Below are positions 43,768-52,737 of a stretch of 64,000 bases of DNA, piece after piece. The stretch is from Blastopirellula sediminis (GTDB lineage: Bacteria > Planctomycetota > Planctomycetia > Pirellulales > Pirellulaceae): positions 1,202,710 through 1,266,709 of the forward strand of contig NZ_JAJKFT010000010.1 of NCBI RefSeq assembly GCF_020966755.1, given 5' to 3'. Below the pieces are notes generated by a model that had not been told where the DNA came from, did no database searches, and was given only the letters and a program-made list of their open reading frames with translations. The translations under genes were made by a program, and so were the position numbers. Every line of letters begins with the position of its first letter. Position 1 is the stretch's first letter.

Positions 43768-44316
43768 ATGAAACTAGTAGTTCGCAGCGTACTCGCCCTG
43801 ATGGTCTTGATCACCATCCCGTTTTTCGTTGCGCTTTTCATGCCGCGCGAGATCACGGTAACGCGCCAGATCGTGATCGAGCGGCCCCGCGCGGAGGTTT
43901 TCGACTTCATCAAGCTGCTGAAGAACCAAGAGAAGTTCAGCATTTGGGGAACGCTCCCCGGCGAGCGGCAAGTGTCGATCCAAGGGGAAGATGGAACCGA
44001 GGGGGCGATCATCGCGTGGAAGAGCGACGACTCGAATATCGGCGCCGGCGAGCAGGAGATCACCGGGATCAAACAGGGAGAGCGAATCGACTTTCTGATT
44101 CGCTATACCAAGCCGTATGCGGCGATCGATTCGACCTACATGCAGACCGACGACATCTACGACAACCAAACGCAGGTCACGTCGACCTACATCACGACGA
44201 TGAACTACCCGACCAACTTGTTCCTCGTCTTCGCTGAGGAAATGATCAGCGACCAGGTGGAGATCAGCCTGGAGCGACTAAAGCGGATTCTGGAGAACCC
44301 GCCTGGGGAAGAGTAG
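43768..44316 (+). CDS. SRPBCC family protein with N-terminal membrane anchor
   Basis: A 182-residue protein. Residues about 8-24 form a membrane helix (LALMVLITIPFFVALF). The rest matches the START/polyketide-cyclase-like fold: ITVTRQIVIERPRAEVFDFI is the classic first strand and helix of SRPBCC domains, with a C-terminal long helix (EISLERLKRILENP). These bind hydrophobic ligands; the ligand is unknown. It converges with the Eis-like gene, 3 bases apart. Confidence 0.85.
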   Translation: MKLVVRSVLALMVLITIPFFVALFMPREITVTRQIVIERPRAEVFDFIKLLKNQEKFSIWGTLPGERQVSIQGEDGTEGAIIAWKSDDSNIGAGEQEITGIKQGERIDFLIRYTKPYAAIDSTYMQTDDIYDNQTQVTSTYITTMNYPTNLFLVFAEEMISDQVEISLERLKRILENPPGEE

Positions 44317-44319
44317 TTC

Positions 44320-45660
44320 TCAGATCGCCGACGCGTCTTCGAGCGGCGGGAACCAGAGCGGCGGCATCTTGAGCGCCGCGATCGCCGCGTCGGTCGCCAT
44401 CTTGGTTGACGCGAAGAGTTCTCCGCGATCGAGCGCCTGCGCGACGTTCAAGTCGCCGCAGAGCAAGCGAACGAGGTCATTCTGCGACAAGCGGATGAAG
44501 CTCCGGCCCAGCTTGCCGTCGCTCAGCGAACCGCTCCGCTCGTTGAAGTGGAGCGAGTGCTTTTCCCCTTCGACATGCAGACCGAGGTCGCACGGCAGGG
44601 GGTAGCCGACTTTGGCGAGATTGGTGCGGAATCGTTCGGCATGTTCGGCCAGCGATTGCAGCGGGTGACGCCAGCGAACCATCACGGTCGAATTCGAGAC
44701 CGGGCGTTGCGGCGGAGCGGCGCTGCGAACCGCGCGGTGAAGCGGATCGGCGGCCGGTGCGTGGTAGTAAACGATCCGTTGGTCCCGTTCCATGGCGTCG
44801 CCGCAGATGCGACGAAGCAACTCGGCCGAAACGTCTTCACGACCCGGGGCCGCGACAACTTCCAGGATCTGACCGCCGCCGGTCATCGCATAGCCGACGA
44901 TCCGCGAATCGTCATCGAGCGACAGTTTGTTCCCCCCGTCGATCGCGACGTAAAGCTGTTGGAAGCCGCGGCGATCGAGCAGCCATCGCCATTGCTCCTG
45001 CGTCCGGACCGCGGCGCCAAGCAGATCGCCCCAGCGACGTTCGTAGAGCGAAGTCAGCCCGGCGAACTCGACCTGGCGGTACAAGCGAATCGAGAGCCGC
45101 GTCGGCTCGTTGGTTTCTTCTTCCCAGTTGCGCAACGGAAGAGGACGTTGCATGTTGGCCAGGATCTGAGCCGGGTCGCCATGGCTGCGGGTTTGCGACG
45201 AGAGAGCCGTCCAGCCGCGCCGCGCCAGATAGTCGGGCGCTTCGGTCCGATAGACCGCGCACTCGGCGCCGCAGCGCTGCAGTTCGGCGTCAACTTCGGC
45301 CAGCAGTTGGGCGGCGATGCCGCGGCCGCGAAACTCCGGCGCGGTCGCCAGTTCGTCGACATGCAGCGTCGTCGCGATCCGATCAGCGAAGCGGGTCTTC
45401 CGCCGGATCACCCGCACGTGACCGACGATTTGCCCATCCGCTTTGCAGACGATCCGTTGACCAGGATCGTAGCCGGGACGTTCTTGTTCGATGTGGAATT
45501 CGTTTTCGCTAGGACGCAGCAAAGCACGCTGCATCATCTCGAAGACGGGAAAAGAATCTCCCTGCGTCGCGCGACCGATAACTAGTGGCGACGATTTAGA
45601 GGAGCGACCGCTCGGAGACTGGATCGACTTCGTAAGAGGCGAGGCTTGGACCGCGCACAT
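44320..45660 (-). CDS. Eis-like GNAT acetyltransferase with SCP2-type C-terminus
   Basis: A 446-residue protein. The first GNAT domain (about residues 28-155) has the acetyl-CoA loop APEFRGRGIAAQLL. A second, degenerate GNAT-like part follows, and the last 110 residues (HFNERSGSLSDGKLGRSFIRL) look like an SCP2-type domain. This three-part layout is that of the enhanced-intracellular-survival (Eis) group, which acetylates aminoglycosides and other amines. Substrate here is unknown. The ATG at 45660 with GGGAG 8 bases upstream is preferred over a TTG six codons earlier. Confidence 0.83.
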   Translation of the reverse strand: MCAVQASPLTKSIQSPSGRSSKSSPLVIGRATQGDSFPVFEMMQRALLRPSENEFHIEQERPGYDPGQRIVCKADGQIVGHVRVIRRKTRFADRIATTLHVDELATAPEFRGRGIAAQLLAEVDAELQRCGAECAVYRTEAPDYLARRGWTALSSQTRSHGDPAQILANMQRPLPLRNWEEETNEPTRLSIRLYRQVEFAGLTSLYERRWGDLLGAAVRTQEQWRWLLDRRGFQQLYVAIDGGNKLSLDDDSRIVGYAMTGGGQILEVVAAPGREDVSAELLRRICGDAMERDQRIVYYHAPAADPLHRAVRSAAPPQRPVSNSTVMVRWRHPLQSLAEHAERFRTNLAKVGYPLPCDLGLHVEGEKHSLHFNERSGSLSDGKLGRSFIRLSQNDLVRLLCGDLNVAQALDRGELFASTKMATDAAIAALKMPPLWFPPLEDASAI

Positions 45661-45720
45661 GGGCCGGACTCCCTTCAAGCAACGGACAATTCCCTTTGTT
45701 CAGCTGAGCTTTCCCTTAAC

Positions 45721-47316
45721 TTAAGGGGCGGCGGCGCTCAGGTCCAGTAGCAAAGTCCGTAAACTTTTTTCCGGGAAGAGGCAGAAGGGATACTCGCGCG
45801 AGAAAGCGATCGCGTCATTGCGCGCTTCGCGCTTGTTTTGCGCCAGCTCTTGTTCCAGCGCCGCGCGCTGCGGTGCGACGTACGGCTGCAGCGCGAGATT
45901 AATCCCCTCTAGCGCGCGGTGTCGCTGGGCCAATTGCGCCGGTTGGTCGTCTAACAACCAGCGCTCTTTTTCGTCGACAAGTTGGGTAATTTCCTCTGGC
46001 AAATTGCCATCGCCGAGATGACGGTCGGGATTGAACCGCAAATCGCGCATTAAGCGCGCGATCCGCGCCAACTGCTCGACATCGGTTCGCGTGCGAGCGA
46101 TCGGCAGGTGAACCGTCGCCGTCGCCGCGACGATTTGCGGCGGGGTCACGCCGAAGTAACGCGCGATGATCAGGTCGGTCACTTGATCGTATTTGGCGCC
46201 GCCGATCCCATGGAGGAACAGATCGGAAAGGATCAGGCGGGCGTACATCGTCGTCAATAATGCGCGCGGCCGCAAACGGACCTCCGACTGCAACTCTCGC
46301 AGCGCCGAAATGGCCCCATCAATATCGCCAGGAATTTTTTGATCGAAGCTTCCCCGATCGGTCAGACGAATGCCGGACGAGGTAACTGCGACGAACAAAC
46401 CGCGCCGCCGCGGATCGGCTTTCGTCCAGATCCAGAGGGGCGTTTCGATCAATTCACCCTCTTGCGCTAGATGCGGAGCAGGGTGATTGGCGCTCCGAAT
46501 CTTGTGCAGCTGGCGGTACTCGTCGATCGCGCTGTTATAGATCGCGCGGAAGGAGGGCGCGTCATGCCACAAGCGGAGGGCAAAGCGCAGGAATGACTCG
46601 GTTCCATACGCCTGACTGAGCGGGATCTCGAGCGTTCGCAGTCCCCAATCGGCTTCCAGCTGATGCCGTGCCTGGGCGAAAGCGCGGCCGATATTGTCGT
46701 TCGACTCGGTCGCCGTCAAGACGCGCGGCCAGTACGACTCGATCAACGGCTCGTCGACCAGCGGGCGAATCGCTTCGGCCGCGGCTGCGCCGAACTGGCG
46801 GAACGTATCGCGGTCGAGGATCGTCCGTTCTTCCCAAGCGATCGGCGGCGACGAGTGATCGAAGGAGACGCGGTCCTGGTTCCAATTGCCGGACGCGTCA
46901 ACTTCCGGAACGGCGATCGCCGGACTCGCGACGATGTCGTTGTCGACAATCAGGTTGATCGGCGTCGCGCCGGCGGCGCTTGCGACCGAGTGGAGGAGGA
47001 AGTTCTTGAACCAGACGCCGGGGTGAAACAGCCCAGGCTGATGGCCGGCCATGACGATCGGCGCCGCTTCGCCGGGGAGGTCGAACGGAGCGCGATAGGC
47101 GAACGTGTAATCGCGCGCCAGTTGGATCAGCTCGCGCCGCGCTTGTTTGGCGAGGGTCGGGAGGGAGAGCCCCGAGATTTCGACTGCCGGCGCATCGATG
47201 ATCGGCGAACGACCATGGAGTAGCGCGACCGCTTCGGCGGCGGTCGGCTCGATCAGGGCCGATCCGCTGGCGCGTGGAGCGCGAAGGGGACGATACTCCA
47301 GTTCGGCAGGCGTCAT
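45721..47316 (-). CDS. Large conserved-looking protein of unknown function (weak BshC resemblance)
   Basis: A 531-residue soluble protein. The clearest motif, MAGHQPGLFHPGVWFKNFLL near residue 85, recalls the GQQ-type loop of the BshC group (bacillithiol synthase) with a Rossmann-like domain, and VDNDIVASPAIAVPEVDASG follows. The long C-terminus is rich in helices with a coiled-coil-like end (ALEQELAQNKREARND). This resemblance is remote and I do not claim the activity. The start at 47316 excludes a frame that is open further upstream inside the GT2 gene. It is in line with the GT2 gene, 31 bases downstream of it. Confidence 0.75.
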   Translation of the reverse strand: MTPAELEYRPLRAPRASGSALIEPTAAEAVALLHGRSPIIDAPAVEISGLSLPTLAKQARRELIQLARDYTFAYRAPFDLPGEAAPIVMAGHQPGLFHPGVWFKNFLLHSVASAAGATPINLIVDNDIVASPAIAVPEVDASGNWNQDRVSFDHSSPPIAWEERTILDRDTFRQFGAAAAEAIRPLVDEPLIESYWPRVLTATESNDNIGRAFAQARHQLEADWGLRTLEIPLSQAYGTESFLRFALRLWHDAPSFRAIYNSAIDEYRQLHKIRSANHPAPHLAQEGELIETPLWIWTKADPRRRGLFVAVTSSGIRLTDRGSFDQKIPGDIDGAISALRELQSEVRLRPRALLTTMYARLILSDLFLHGIGGAKYDQVTDLIIARYFGVTPPQIVAATATVHLPIARTRTDVEQLARIARLMRDLRFNPDRHLGDGNLPEEITQLVDEKERWLLDDQPAQLAQRHRALEGINLALQPYVAPQRAALEQELAQNKREARNDAIAFSREYPFCLFPEKSLRTLLLDLSAAAP

Positions 47317-47347
47317 TCTTCGTGCCGGTTTGAGGAAGCGGTGGGCG

Positions 47348-48085
47348 TTAGCCGCCGAGCGAAATCGCCGCGTCGTCGATGCCGAATTCGCCGCGGGCCA
47401 TCGTCCGGTCGAGGACCAGGTGATAGTAGTTGAGCCGCGTCGTGCCGTCGTCGAGGTTGCCGCCAAACGATCGCTTTTCGTCCAGATAGACGAGCGGAAC
47501 CGGCAGTTCGATCACGCTGAGCCCGGCTCGCGCCGCTTCGACCCACAGTTCCAGCGGCATCGCGTAACCGAACTCGGTCACCGGCAGCTGGCTGATGGCG
47601 TCGACGCGATACGCTTTGAAGCCGCAAAAGGCGTCGGTCAGCTGGTAGCCGAGCCGCTGATTGATTTCGGCAGTGAGCAGTTGGTTGATCCAGCGGCGTT
47701 CGGCCGGCGGTTCGCTGTCGCCGGAGTATTGTTTCAGATAGCGGCTTCCCGAAACGATGTCGACATTTTGGCAAGCGGCGACGAACCGCGGGATACGCTG
47801 CGGCTCGTGTTGGCCGTCGCAGTCGATCGTGACGATGATGTCGTAGTTCTCGGCGGCGGCATAGTCGAACGCCGTCTTCAGCGCGGCGCCGTAGCCCCGG
47901 TTCTTGGCGTGGGTGACGACCTGGATGTCGCTACGTTCGGCCAACAGCTCGGCCGTGCCGTCCGAAGAGCCGTCGTCGACGACCAGAATGTCGCTGCTGT
48001 AACGGGCAACTTCGTCCAACACCGAGTGGACGGTTCCACGTTCGTTAAACACCGGCAGCGCGGTCAGAGCACGAGGCGACTTCAT
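47348..48085 (-). CDS. Family 2 glycosyltransferase (dolichol-phosphate mannose synthase-like)
   Basis: A 245-residue GT-A fold enzyme without membrane helices. ALPVFNERGTVHSVLDE opens the nucleotide-sugar site, VVDDGSSDGTAELL is the first acidic motif, and TIDCDGQHEP holds the DxD-type metal site. Such proteins transfer sugar from NDP-sugar to a polyprenyl phosphate or to lipid acceptors. The acceptor is unknown. The ATG at 48085 has GGAAG upstream; an ATG four codons earlier is possible. The unknown 531-residue protein follows after 31 bases. Confidence 0.9.
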   Translation of the reverse strand: MKSPRALTALPVFNERGTVHSVLDEVARYSSDILVVDDGSSDGTAELLAERSDIQVVTHAKNRGYGAALKTAFDYAAAENYDIIVTIDCDGQHEPQRIPRFVAACQNVDIVSGSRYLKQYSGDSEPPAERRWINQLLTAEINQRLGYQLTDAFCGFKAYRVDAISQLPVTEFGYAMPLELWVEAARAGLSVIELPVPLVYLDEKRSFGGNLDDGTTRLNYYHLVLDRTMARGEFGIDDAAISLGG

Positions 48086-48344
48086 CGTTGCTTCCATCAA
48101 CAGCAGGGACCGAAAACCAAACAACCCATGCTACGCTGCGGCCCCCCGGGAAGCAACGCTTCCGACCAGCGGCGGCAATCCGTAACATCTTGCCTATCCA
48201 GCAGATACCGCACGCTGAGCGGTTACTACCCCTTTCGATGCCGCAACAGGGCCAGAGTTGCAAACCGGGGGCAAGAAAGAGGGAAACCCCGAAGAAGTTG
48301 GGGGAATTGGCTTTGGAGTTCTCCAAGCAGGGTCAAAAACTCTC

Positions 48345-49157
48345 TTACGAAAGCAGCGTAATCGGGTCGGTCTCCCGCTCGCTGGCCCAGCACTTCAAGT
48401 CCGGGAAATCGGTCGCCAGTTGGCTGGCCAGGGTTTCGACGGCGAAGCGTTCGCTGGCGTAGTGGCCGACCAGCACCAGGGCGACTCCGTGGGCTTTCGC
48501 TTCCAGCGACGTGTGGAAGTTGGTCTCGCCCAGCAGTAGGCAATCGCAGGAGAGCGTGATCGCGGTGGAGAGGAACTCGCCGGCGGCGCCGCATGCGACG
48601 GCAGGTTGCGCGATCGTTTGTTCGGGGTCACCGACCGCCTGAATGTAGTCGATCTTCAGGAACTCACGCACGACGGCGGCGAACTTGGCCAGCGTCAGCG
48701 GAGCGGCCAGCTTGCCGTAGCGCCCGCTGCCGAGCGGCGCCAGGCTCGGATTGTCGGCCGGCTTGAGCGGCGCGATCTCGGTGAAGCCGAGCCCGATGGC
48801 GAGCTGTTGATTGATGCCGGCGGCGGCCGAATCGAACCCGGTGTGCGGGCTATAGATCGCGACTCCCGCGGCGATGAGTCGCAGCAACATTCGTCCGACG
48901 GTGTCATCCGCCGTGATTCGTTTCAGGGCGCGAAAGGGAAGGGGATGATGAGCGACGATCGCATCGGCCCCTTGGTCGAGCGCTTCGTCGACCACTTCCG
49001 GCGTGATGGTCAGACAGGTCATCAGCTTTTCAACCGACGCGGCTCGATCGCCGACCAGCAGACCGACGTTGTCCCACGACTCCGCCAGCGCGGTCGGCGC
49101 GAACTGATCAAGGTAGCGGCAGATTTGATCGACGGTAAGCGAGTTGGATCGTGTCAT
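48345..49157 (-). CDS. Nif3-like dinuclear metal center protein
   Basis: A 270-residue member of the NIF3/DUF34 family. Metal ligands lie in AIVAHHPLPF near residue 66, YSPHTGFDSA near residue 105 and GHYASERFAVETLA near residue 230. Homologs are hexameric; proposed activity is GTP cyclohydrolase-I-type (type 2), but the role is uncertain. It stands alone, with gaps of about 260 and 60 bases on its two sides. Confidence 0.92.
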   Translation of the reverse strand: MTRSNSLTVDQICRYLDQFAPTALAESWDNVGLLVGDRAASVEKLMTCLTITPEVVDEALDQGADAIVAHHPLPFRALKRITADDTVGRMLLRLIAAGVAIYSPHTGFDSAAAGINQQLAIGLGFTEIAPLKPADNPSLAPLGSGRYGKLAAPLTLAKFAAVVREFLKIDYIQAVGDPEQTIAQPAVACGAAGEFLSTAITLSCDCLLLGETNFHTSLEAKAHGVALVLVGHYASERFAVETLASQLATDFPDLKCWASERETDPITLLS

Positions 49158-49220
49158 TGGACGTGCGCAGGAGAAGAGTCGCGTTTCGTTTCCCCGTATG
49201 GTAACACGAAACGCGGAGCG

Positions 49221-50234
49221 CTACTTCCCAAGCGGCGTAATCCAAATCATCGCGTGTCCCGCTTCGTCGACTTTGATTTCGAGCGTCAGCTTCGCCTGAA
49301 AGAGAATCGTATCGAGCAGCTTCTTGTAAAACGTTCGCTGGTCGGGGTGTTTCACTTTCGCGGTGGCGATGTCGATCCGTTTGGCGGTGATGCCGTTGTG
49401 ATCCCAGAGGAGCGGTAGTTTGACGCGAGCGGCGATCGCTTCGGTCGCTTGCTGAACCGGAATGTCGGAGATCTCGACTTCCAGGTATTGGAACATGGTC
49501 GGCGCGACCTGACCCGGATTGCCGTCTGGCGCCCAGCCGACCGGCCACGGGTTTTTGGCGGCGGACGAGTCGATGATGTGCAGCTCGACCTCGCCGCCGG
49601 CTTCACGGCGGGGAACCATCGCCAAGCCTAGTGGGCGAACCATCGCGGCGACCGCCGTGCCGCAGCTGACCGCTTCGAGTTCGTCGAGCACCTTCCCTTG
49701 CCGCATTCGAGCGACAACGTCCGGCGCCGCGCGGAACTGGATGTTCACCCGCTTGTTGATCGCCTGCATCGTTTCGAATGCGGTCGTATCTTTCGTCTTC
49801 ACGCCGACGGCCGGCGCCAGCTTGTCGAAGAGGGCGATGAATTCTTTGGAGGTGAGCCCGAACACGCTCTCGCGGCGCTGGAGTTCCTGCTTGCCGCCGG
49901 CGCGAACCTTTTCAAGCCAGGCCCGCATCCCGGCCACGTCAGTCAGACGAAATTGTCCGCCGGGGGTGACCAGCACTTCGCGCGGCGTCAGCAGGGCGAC
50001 GATATGGTAGTTGCCTGATCCCTTGTCGACGATGTCAGTGGCGTCGCCGCTGTTGCCGGAGCGAAGGCGGACGTCGTCGAAGCCAGCCGATTGGAGCGCC
50101 TGGACCCATTTGTGGGTCGAGGTGAGGGGAACCCCTTTTTCGGTAGCGACCTCCAGCGTCACGCGACCCGCGAGGGCCAGGTGCGCGGAGCCGATCAGGA
50201 CGAGAATCGTCAGTACAATGCGAAACATCGGCAT
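49221..50234 (-). CDS. Exported hypothetical protein with STN-like C-terminal domain
   Basis: A 337-residue protein with a signal peptide (about residues 1-23). The C-terminal part, EVEISDIPVQQATEAIAARV, resembles the STN domain that starts secretins and TonB-dependent receptors (two beta strands and a helix, LPLLWDHNGITAKRIDI). No barrel or secretin domain follows, so it is a stand-alone version. The N-terminal half is unassigned. The protein may bind another envelope protein (inference). No strong ribosome site; ATG at 50228 is an alternative. Confidence 0.7.
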   Translation of the reverse strand: MPMFRIVLTILVLIGSAHLALAGRVTLEVATEKGVPLTSTHKWVQALQSAGFDDVRLRSGNSGDATDIVDKGSGNYHIVALLTPREVLVTPGGQFRLTDVAGMRAWLEKVRAGGKQELQRRESVFGLTSKEFIALFDKLAPAVGVKTKDTTAFETMQAINKRVNIQFRAAPDVVARMRQGKVLDELEAVSCGTAVAAMVRPLGLAMVPRREAGGEVELHIIDSSAAKNPWPVGWAPDGNPGQVAPTMFQYLEVEISDIPVQQATEAIAARVKLPLLWDHNGITAKRIDIATAKVKHPDQRTFYKKLLDTILFQAKLTLEIKVDEAGHAMIWITPLGK

Positions 50235-50444
50235 ATCCGGCGAAAACTGCGAAGCTATCTGCCGAATTGTAGCACGCCGTGGCGCCGGGTCTGGCGAATT
50301 TGTCGAAGCGGCGCCGTTGGCCGAGCGGAGTAAAAAGAACGGCCGGCCCCATCAGACGACCGCGCAGTGCGCCTCACAGGGCCAGCCATATCTTTTATTT
50401 TAAGCCGGGCGCCTGGGAGCCGCTATTCGATAATTGCGGCTGCA

Positions 50445-50816
50445 CTAACCCAAATAGGGCTTCAGCAAGTCAACTGTTTCCCCTTTGTGGAGCGACAGCT
50501 TGCCGAAACCATGGATGGCGCCTTCCGAGATCGCAAGCTGCTGATGCTCTTCGTAGTTCGTGATCAGCATCGCGGGGACGCTCGCCAGGGCGGCGTCGGC
50601 TTTAATCTGCTTGATCACTTCGAGCCCGTCGGTGTAGTCGCGGTCGAGCTTGCGATTGACCAGGACCAGCGCAATCGGTTCGCGGCGGAGGATTTCGAGG
50701 GCGTCTTCCGGACCGTCGGCCTGCAGCACCTTCGCGTCGAACGTCTTTTCGACAAACGATTTGATCGCGTAGAAATCAGGGCCGCAGTTGCCGACGTCGA
50801 GTACTTTTTTGGTCAT
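50445..50816 (-). CDS. Degenerate response-regulator receiver domain
   Basis: A 123-residue stand-alone receiver fold. The strand order is kept (KVLDVGNCG, ALVLVNRKLD, PAMLITNYEE, HGFGKLSL), but the phospho-acceptor position after strand 3 is Asn (N54, in VLVNRKL) and only one acidic residue is left in the first loop. The conserved Thr in LITN and Lys in GKLS are present. Hence it probably cannot be phosphorylated and would work as a binding module. The frame continues 16 codons upstream but the ATG at 50816 fits the fold. Confidence 0.8.
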   Translation of the reverse strand: MTKKVLDVGNCGPDFYAIKSFVEKTFDAKVLQADGPEDALEILRREPIALVLVNRKLDRDYTDGLEVIKQIKADAALASVPAMLITNYEEHQQLAISEGAIHGFGKLSLHKGETVDLLKPYLG

Positions 50817-50858
50817 TGGTCGAAGGCCGCAATCGGCCGGCGAGGGGAGCGAAAAAAG

Positions 50859-50896
50859 AAACAAGCGAGCAGGAAACTGGTCCTTCTCGCTTGTTT
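50859..50896 (-). terminator. Terminator of the PQQ-propeller gene (minus strand)
   Basis: AAACAAGCGAG and CTCGCTTGTTT (50859-50869 and 50886-50896) form a perfect 11-bp stem with a 16-base loop. On the minus strand it is followed by CTTTTTTC. It lies about 40 bases after the stop at 50939. Confidence 0.85.
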
Positions 50897-50938
50897 GGAT
50901 GTCACATTGCGATAAACGGTTACCGCTCGGAGCGCGTT

Positions 50939-52669
50939 TTACTCGTCTCCCGCCTTGATGGCGAAGAGATGGGTCTTGTTGGCGATGAACAAGACGCCGT
51001 TGGCGACGATCGGGGTGGAGTAAACCGAGTTGCCCATGCTGACTTCGTTGATCGGCTCAGCGTCGTCCGGATCGGACGAGAGCTTGAAGACGCAGACGTC
51101 GCCGTCTTCGTCGCCGATGTAGACGTGACCATCGACGATCAGCGGCGATCCCCACGCGGCGGCCAGCATGTCGTAGGTCCAGTACCGCTTGCCGGTTTTG
51201 GCGTTGAGGCAGTGGAACAGACCGCTGAAGTCCGAGATGTAGAGAATGTCGTCTTTGATCGCGACGGTGCCGATGCTGCGGTGCATCGTTTCTTCAAAGC
51301 TGATGCGGCCGTCGCCGTCGAAGTCTTCGCCGCCATAGTGCCAGATCACGGCGCTGTTGGGGTTGTCGACCGCGACTTCGCCATCTTCCGGGTTGACCGC
51401 TTGAATGCGGCGGTGCGGCAGCGGCACGCGAGTGCTCCCTTCCACCTTCATCGCCAACTGCGGGCTGACGTCGCCGCGCTTGTTCGGGTCGATGCACCAG
51501 AGGTGACCTTCCCCTTCGCCGTGTTCCGGGTCTTGGCCGACCGCCACGTAAACGTTGCCGTCATAGACGACCGGCGTGGCGATGATGTTGTTGCGAGTGC
51601 CGCGACCGCCGATGACCCACTTCGATTCTTTCGGGTTGCCGTCGAACTTCCAGAGGAGTTCCGGCTTGCCGTCCTTGCCGCCGTCGGCCTTGAACGAGTA
51701 AACCCAGCCGTCGCCGCCGGCGAACAGCACTTGGGGAACTCCGCCCAGTTCGGCGACCGTCGGGCTCGACCATTGGCCGTGCAGAATGTTTTCGGCCGGC
51801 GAACCGTTGGTCCAGAGGACTTCGCCGGTGTTCTTGTTCATCGCGATGAAGCTGGGAGCGTCCGGCGAGGGGAGAACGATGTGCGATTCGTCGACGCCGT
51901 TCGAGGTGTTGACGAACAGGATGTCTCCCAGGGCGGCGATCGAGCAGGAGCACATGTTGTGCTGCGAAACGCCGAGTTTCTCCATCATGTTGAAGACCCA
52001 GATGACGTCCGCTTCGTGCTTGTCGGTCACCTTCTCGTCGACGTAGGGACCGTCGTTTTCGGCGTCGTAGAAGCCTTCGACGTCCAGGCAGCGAACTTCG
52101 CCGCGGCTGGTGACGAACCAGAGACGGTTCCCTTCGACATACGGAGCGCAGCAGATGCCTTGCAGCGGCCAGTCATGAACGCGACCGGTCGGCAGCTTTT
52201 CGCTGGAGTGTTGCCAGAGGAATTCGCCCGTCTTTTCGTCGTAGCAAACCAAGACGCCGAGATCGACGTCCGACGGATAGCGGGGGAGCAATCCGCTGCT
52301 ATTGTTGGTGCCGACGAAAACCTTGCCCGAAGCGACGACCGGGTTGCCGTACGACTGGCTACCGAGCTTGGCGACCCATTGGATGTTTTCGGCTTTCGAC
52401 GAATCCCATTCGCCGGTCTTACGATCGAAGCGGCCGATGTTCCAATCGGTCGGGATTCCGGTCGCAACCGGGACGTTATTGCGGAGCGAGGTGCCGCCCC
52501 ACATCGGCCAGTCTTTGGTCGGTTCCGACTTTTCGGACGACTTCGGCTGTGCGATTCCGACGGCGGGTTCAGCGTCCGCTTTCTGTTCCGGCAACAACGT
52601 GGCGACAATCGCGCCCAGGATCCAGGCGCAAATGACCGCTAGTAATGACAGGAAGGGCTTGTTTTGCAT
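50939..52669 (-). CDS. PQQ-type beta-propeller protein, membrane-anchored or exported
   Basis: A 576-residue protein. After MQNKPF the hydrophobic stretch LSLLAVICAWILGAIVATLL (residues about 7-27) is a signal anchor or signal peptide. A beta-propeller follows, with blades such as YDEKTGEFLWQH, LDVEGFYDAENDG, MNKNTGEVLWTNGSP and LNAKTGKRYWTYD. A segment FDGDGRISFEETMHRSIG resembles an EF-hand-type calcium loop inserted between blades. Ribosome site GGAG precedes the ATG. It follows the His-rich propeller gene by 68 bases and ends at a strong terminator, so the two form a transcription unit. Confidence 0.88.
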   Translation of the reverse strand: MQNKPFLSLLAVICAWILGAIVATLLPEQKADAEPAVGIAQPKSSEKSEPTKDWPMWGGTSLRNNVPVATGIPTDWNIGRFDRKTGEWDSSKAENIQWVAKLGSQSYGNPVVASGKVFVGTNNSSGLLPRYPSDVDLGVLVCYDEKTGEFLWQHSSEKLPTGRVHDWPLQGICCAPYVEGNRLWFVTSRGEVRCLDVEGFYDAENDGPYVDEKVTDKHEADVIWVFNMMEKLGVSQHNMCSCSIAALGDILFVNTSNGVDESHIVLPSPDAPSFIAMNKNTGEVLWTNGSPAENILHGQWSSPTVAELGGVPQVLFAGGDGWVYSFKADGGKDGKPELLWKFDGNPKESKWVIGGRGTRNNIIATPVVYDGNVYVAVGQDPEHGEGEGHLWCIDPNKRGDVSPQLAMKVEGSTRVPLPHRRIQAVNPEDGEVAVDNPNSAVIWHYGGEDFDGDGRISFEETMHRSIGTVAIKDDILYISDFSGLFHCLNAKTGKRYWTYDMLAAAWGSPLIVDGHVYIGDEDGDVCVFKLSSDPDDAEPINEVSMGNSVYSTPIVANGVLFIANKTHLFAIKAGDE

Positions 52670-52737
52670 AACAGCTCCGAAAACTTCTAGGTAGGCTTTT
52701 AATATTGGGGGGGGAAGAATGTCAGGTCGCGCGCGAC

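Noticed and set aside
50816..52642. Plus-strand frame of 608 codons opposite the PQQ-propeller gene
   Set aside because: Val/Asp/Arg-rich shadow of the propeller coding strand; no domain or start site.
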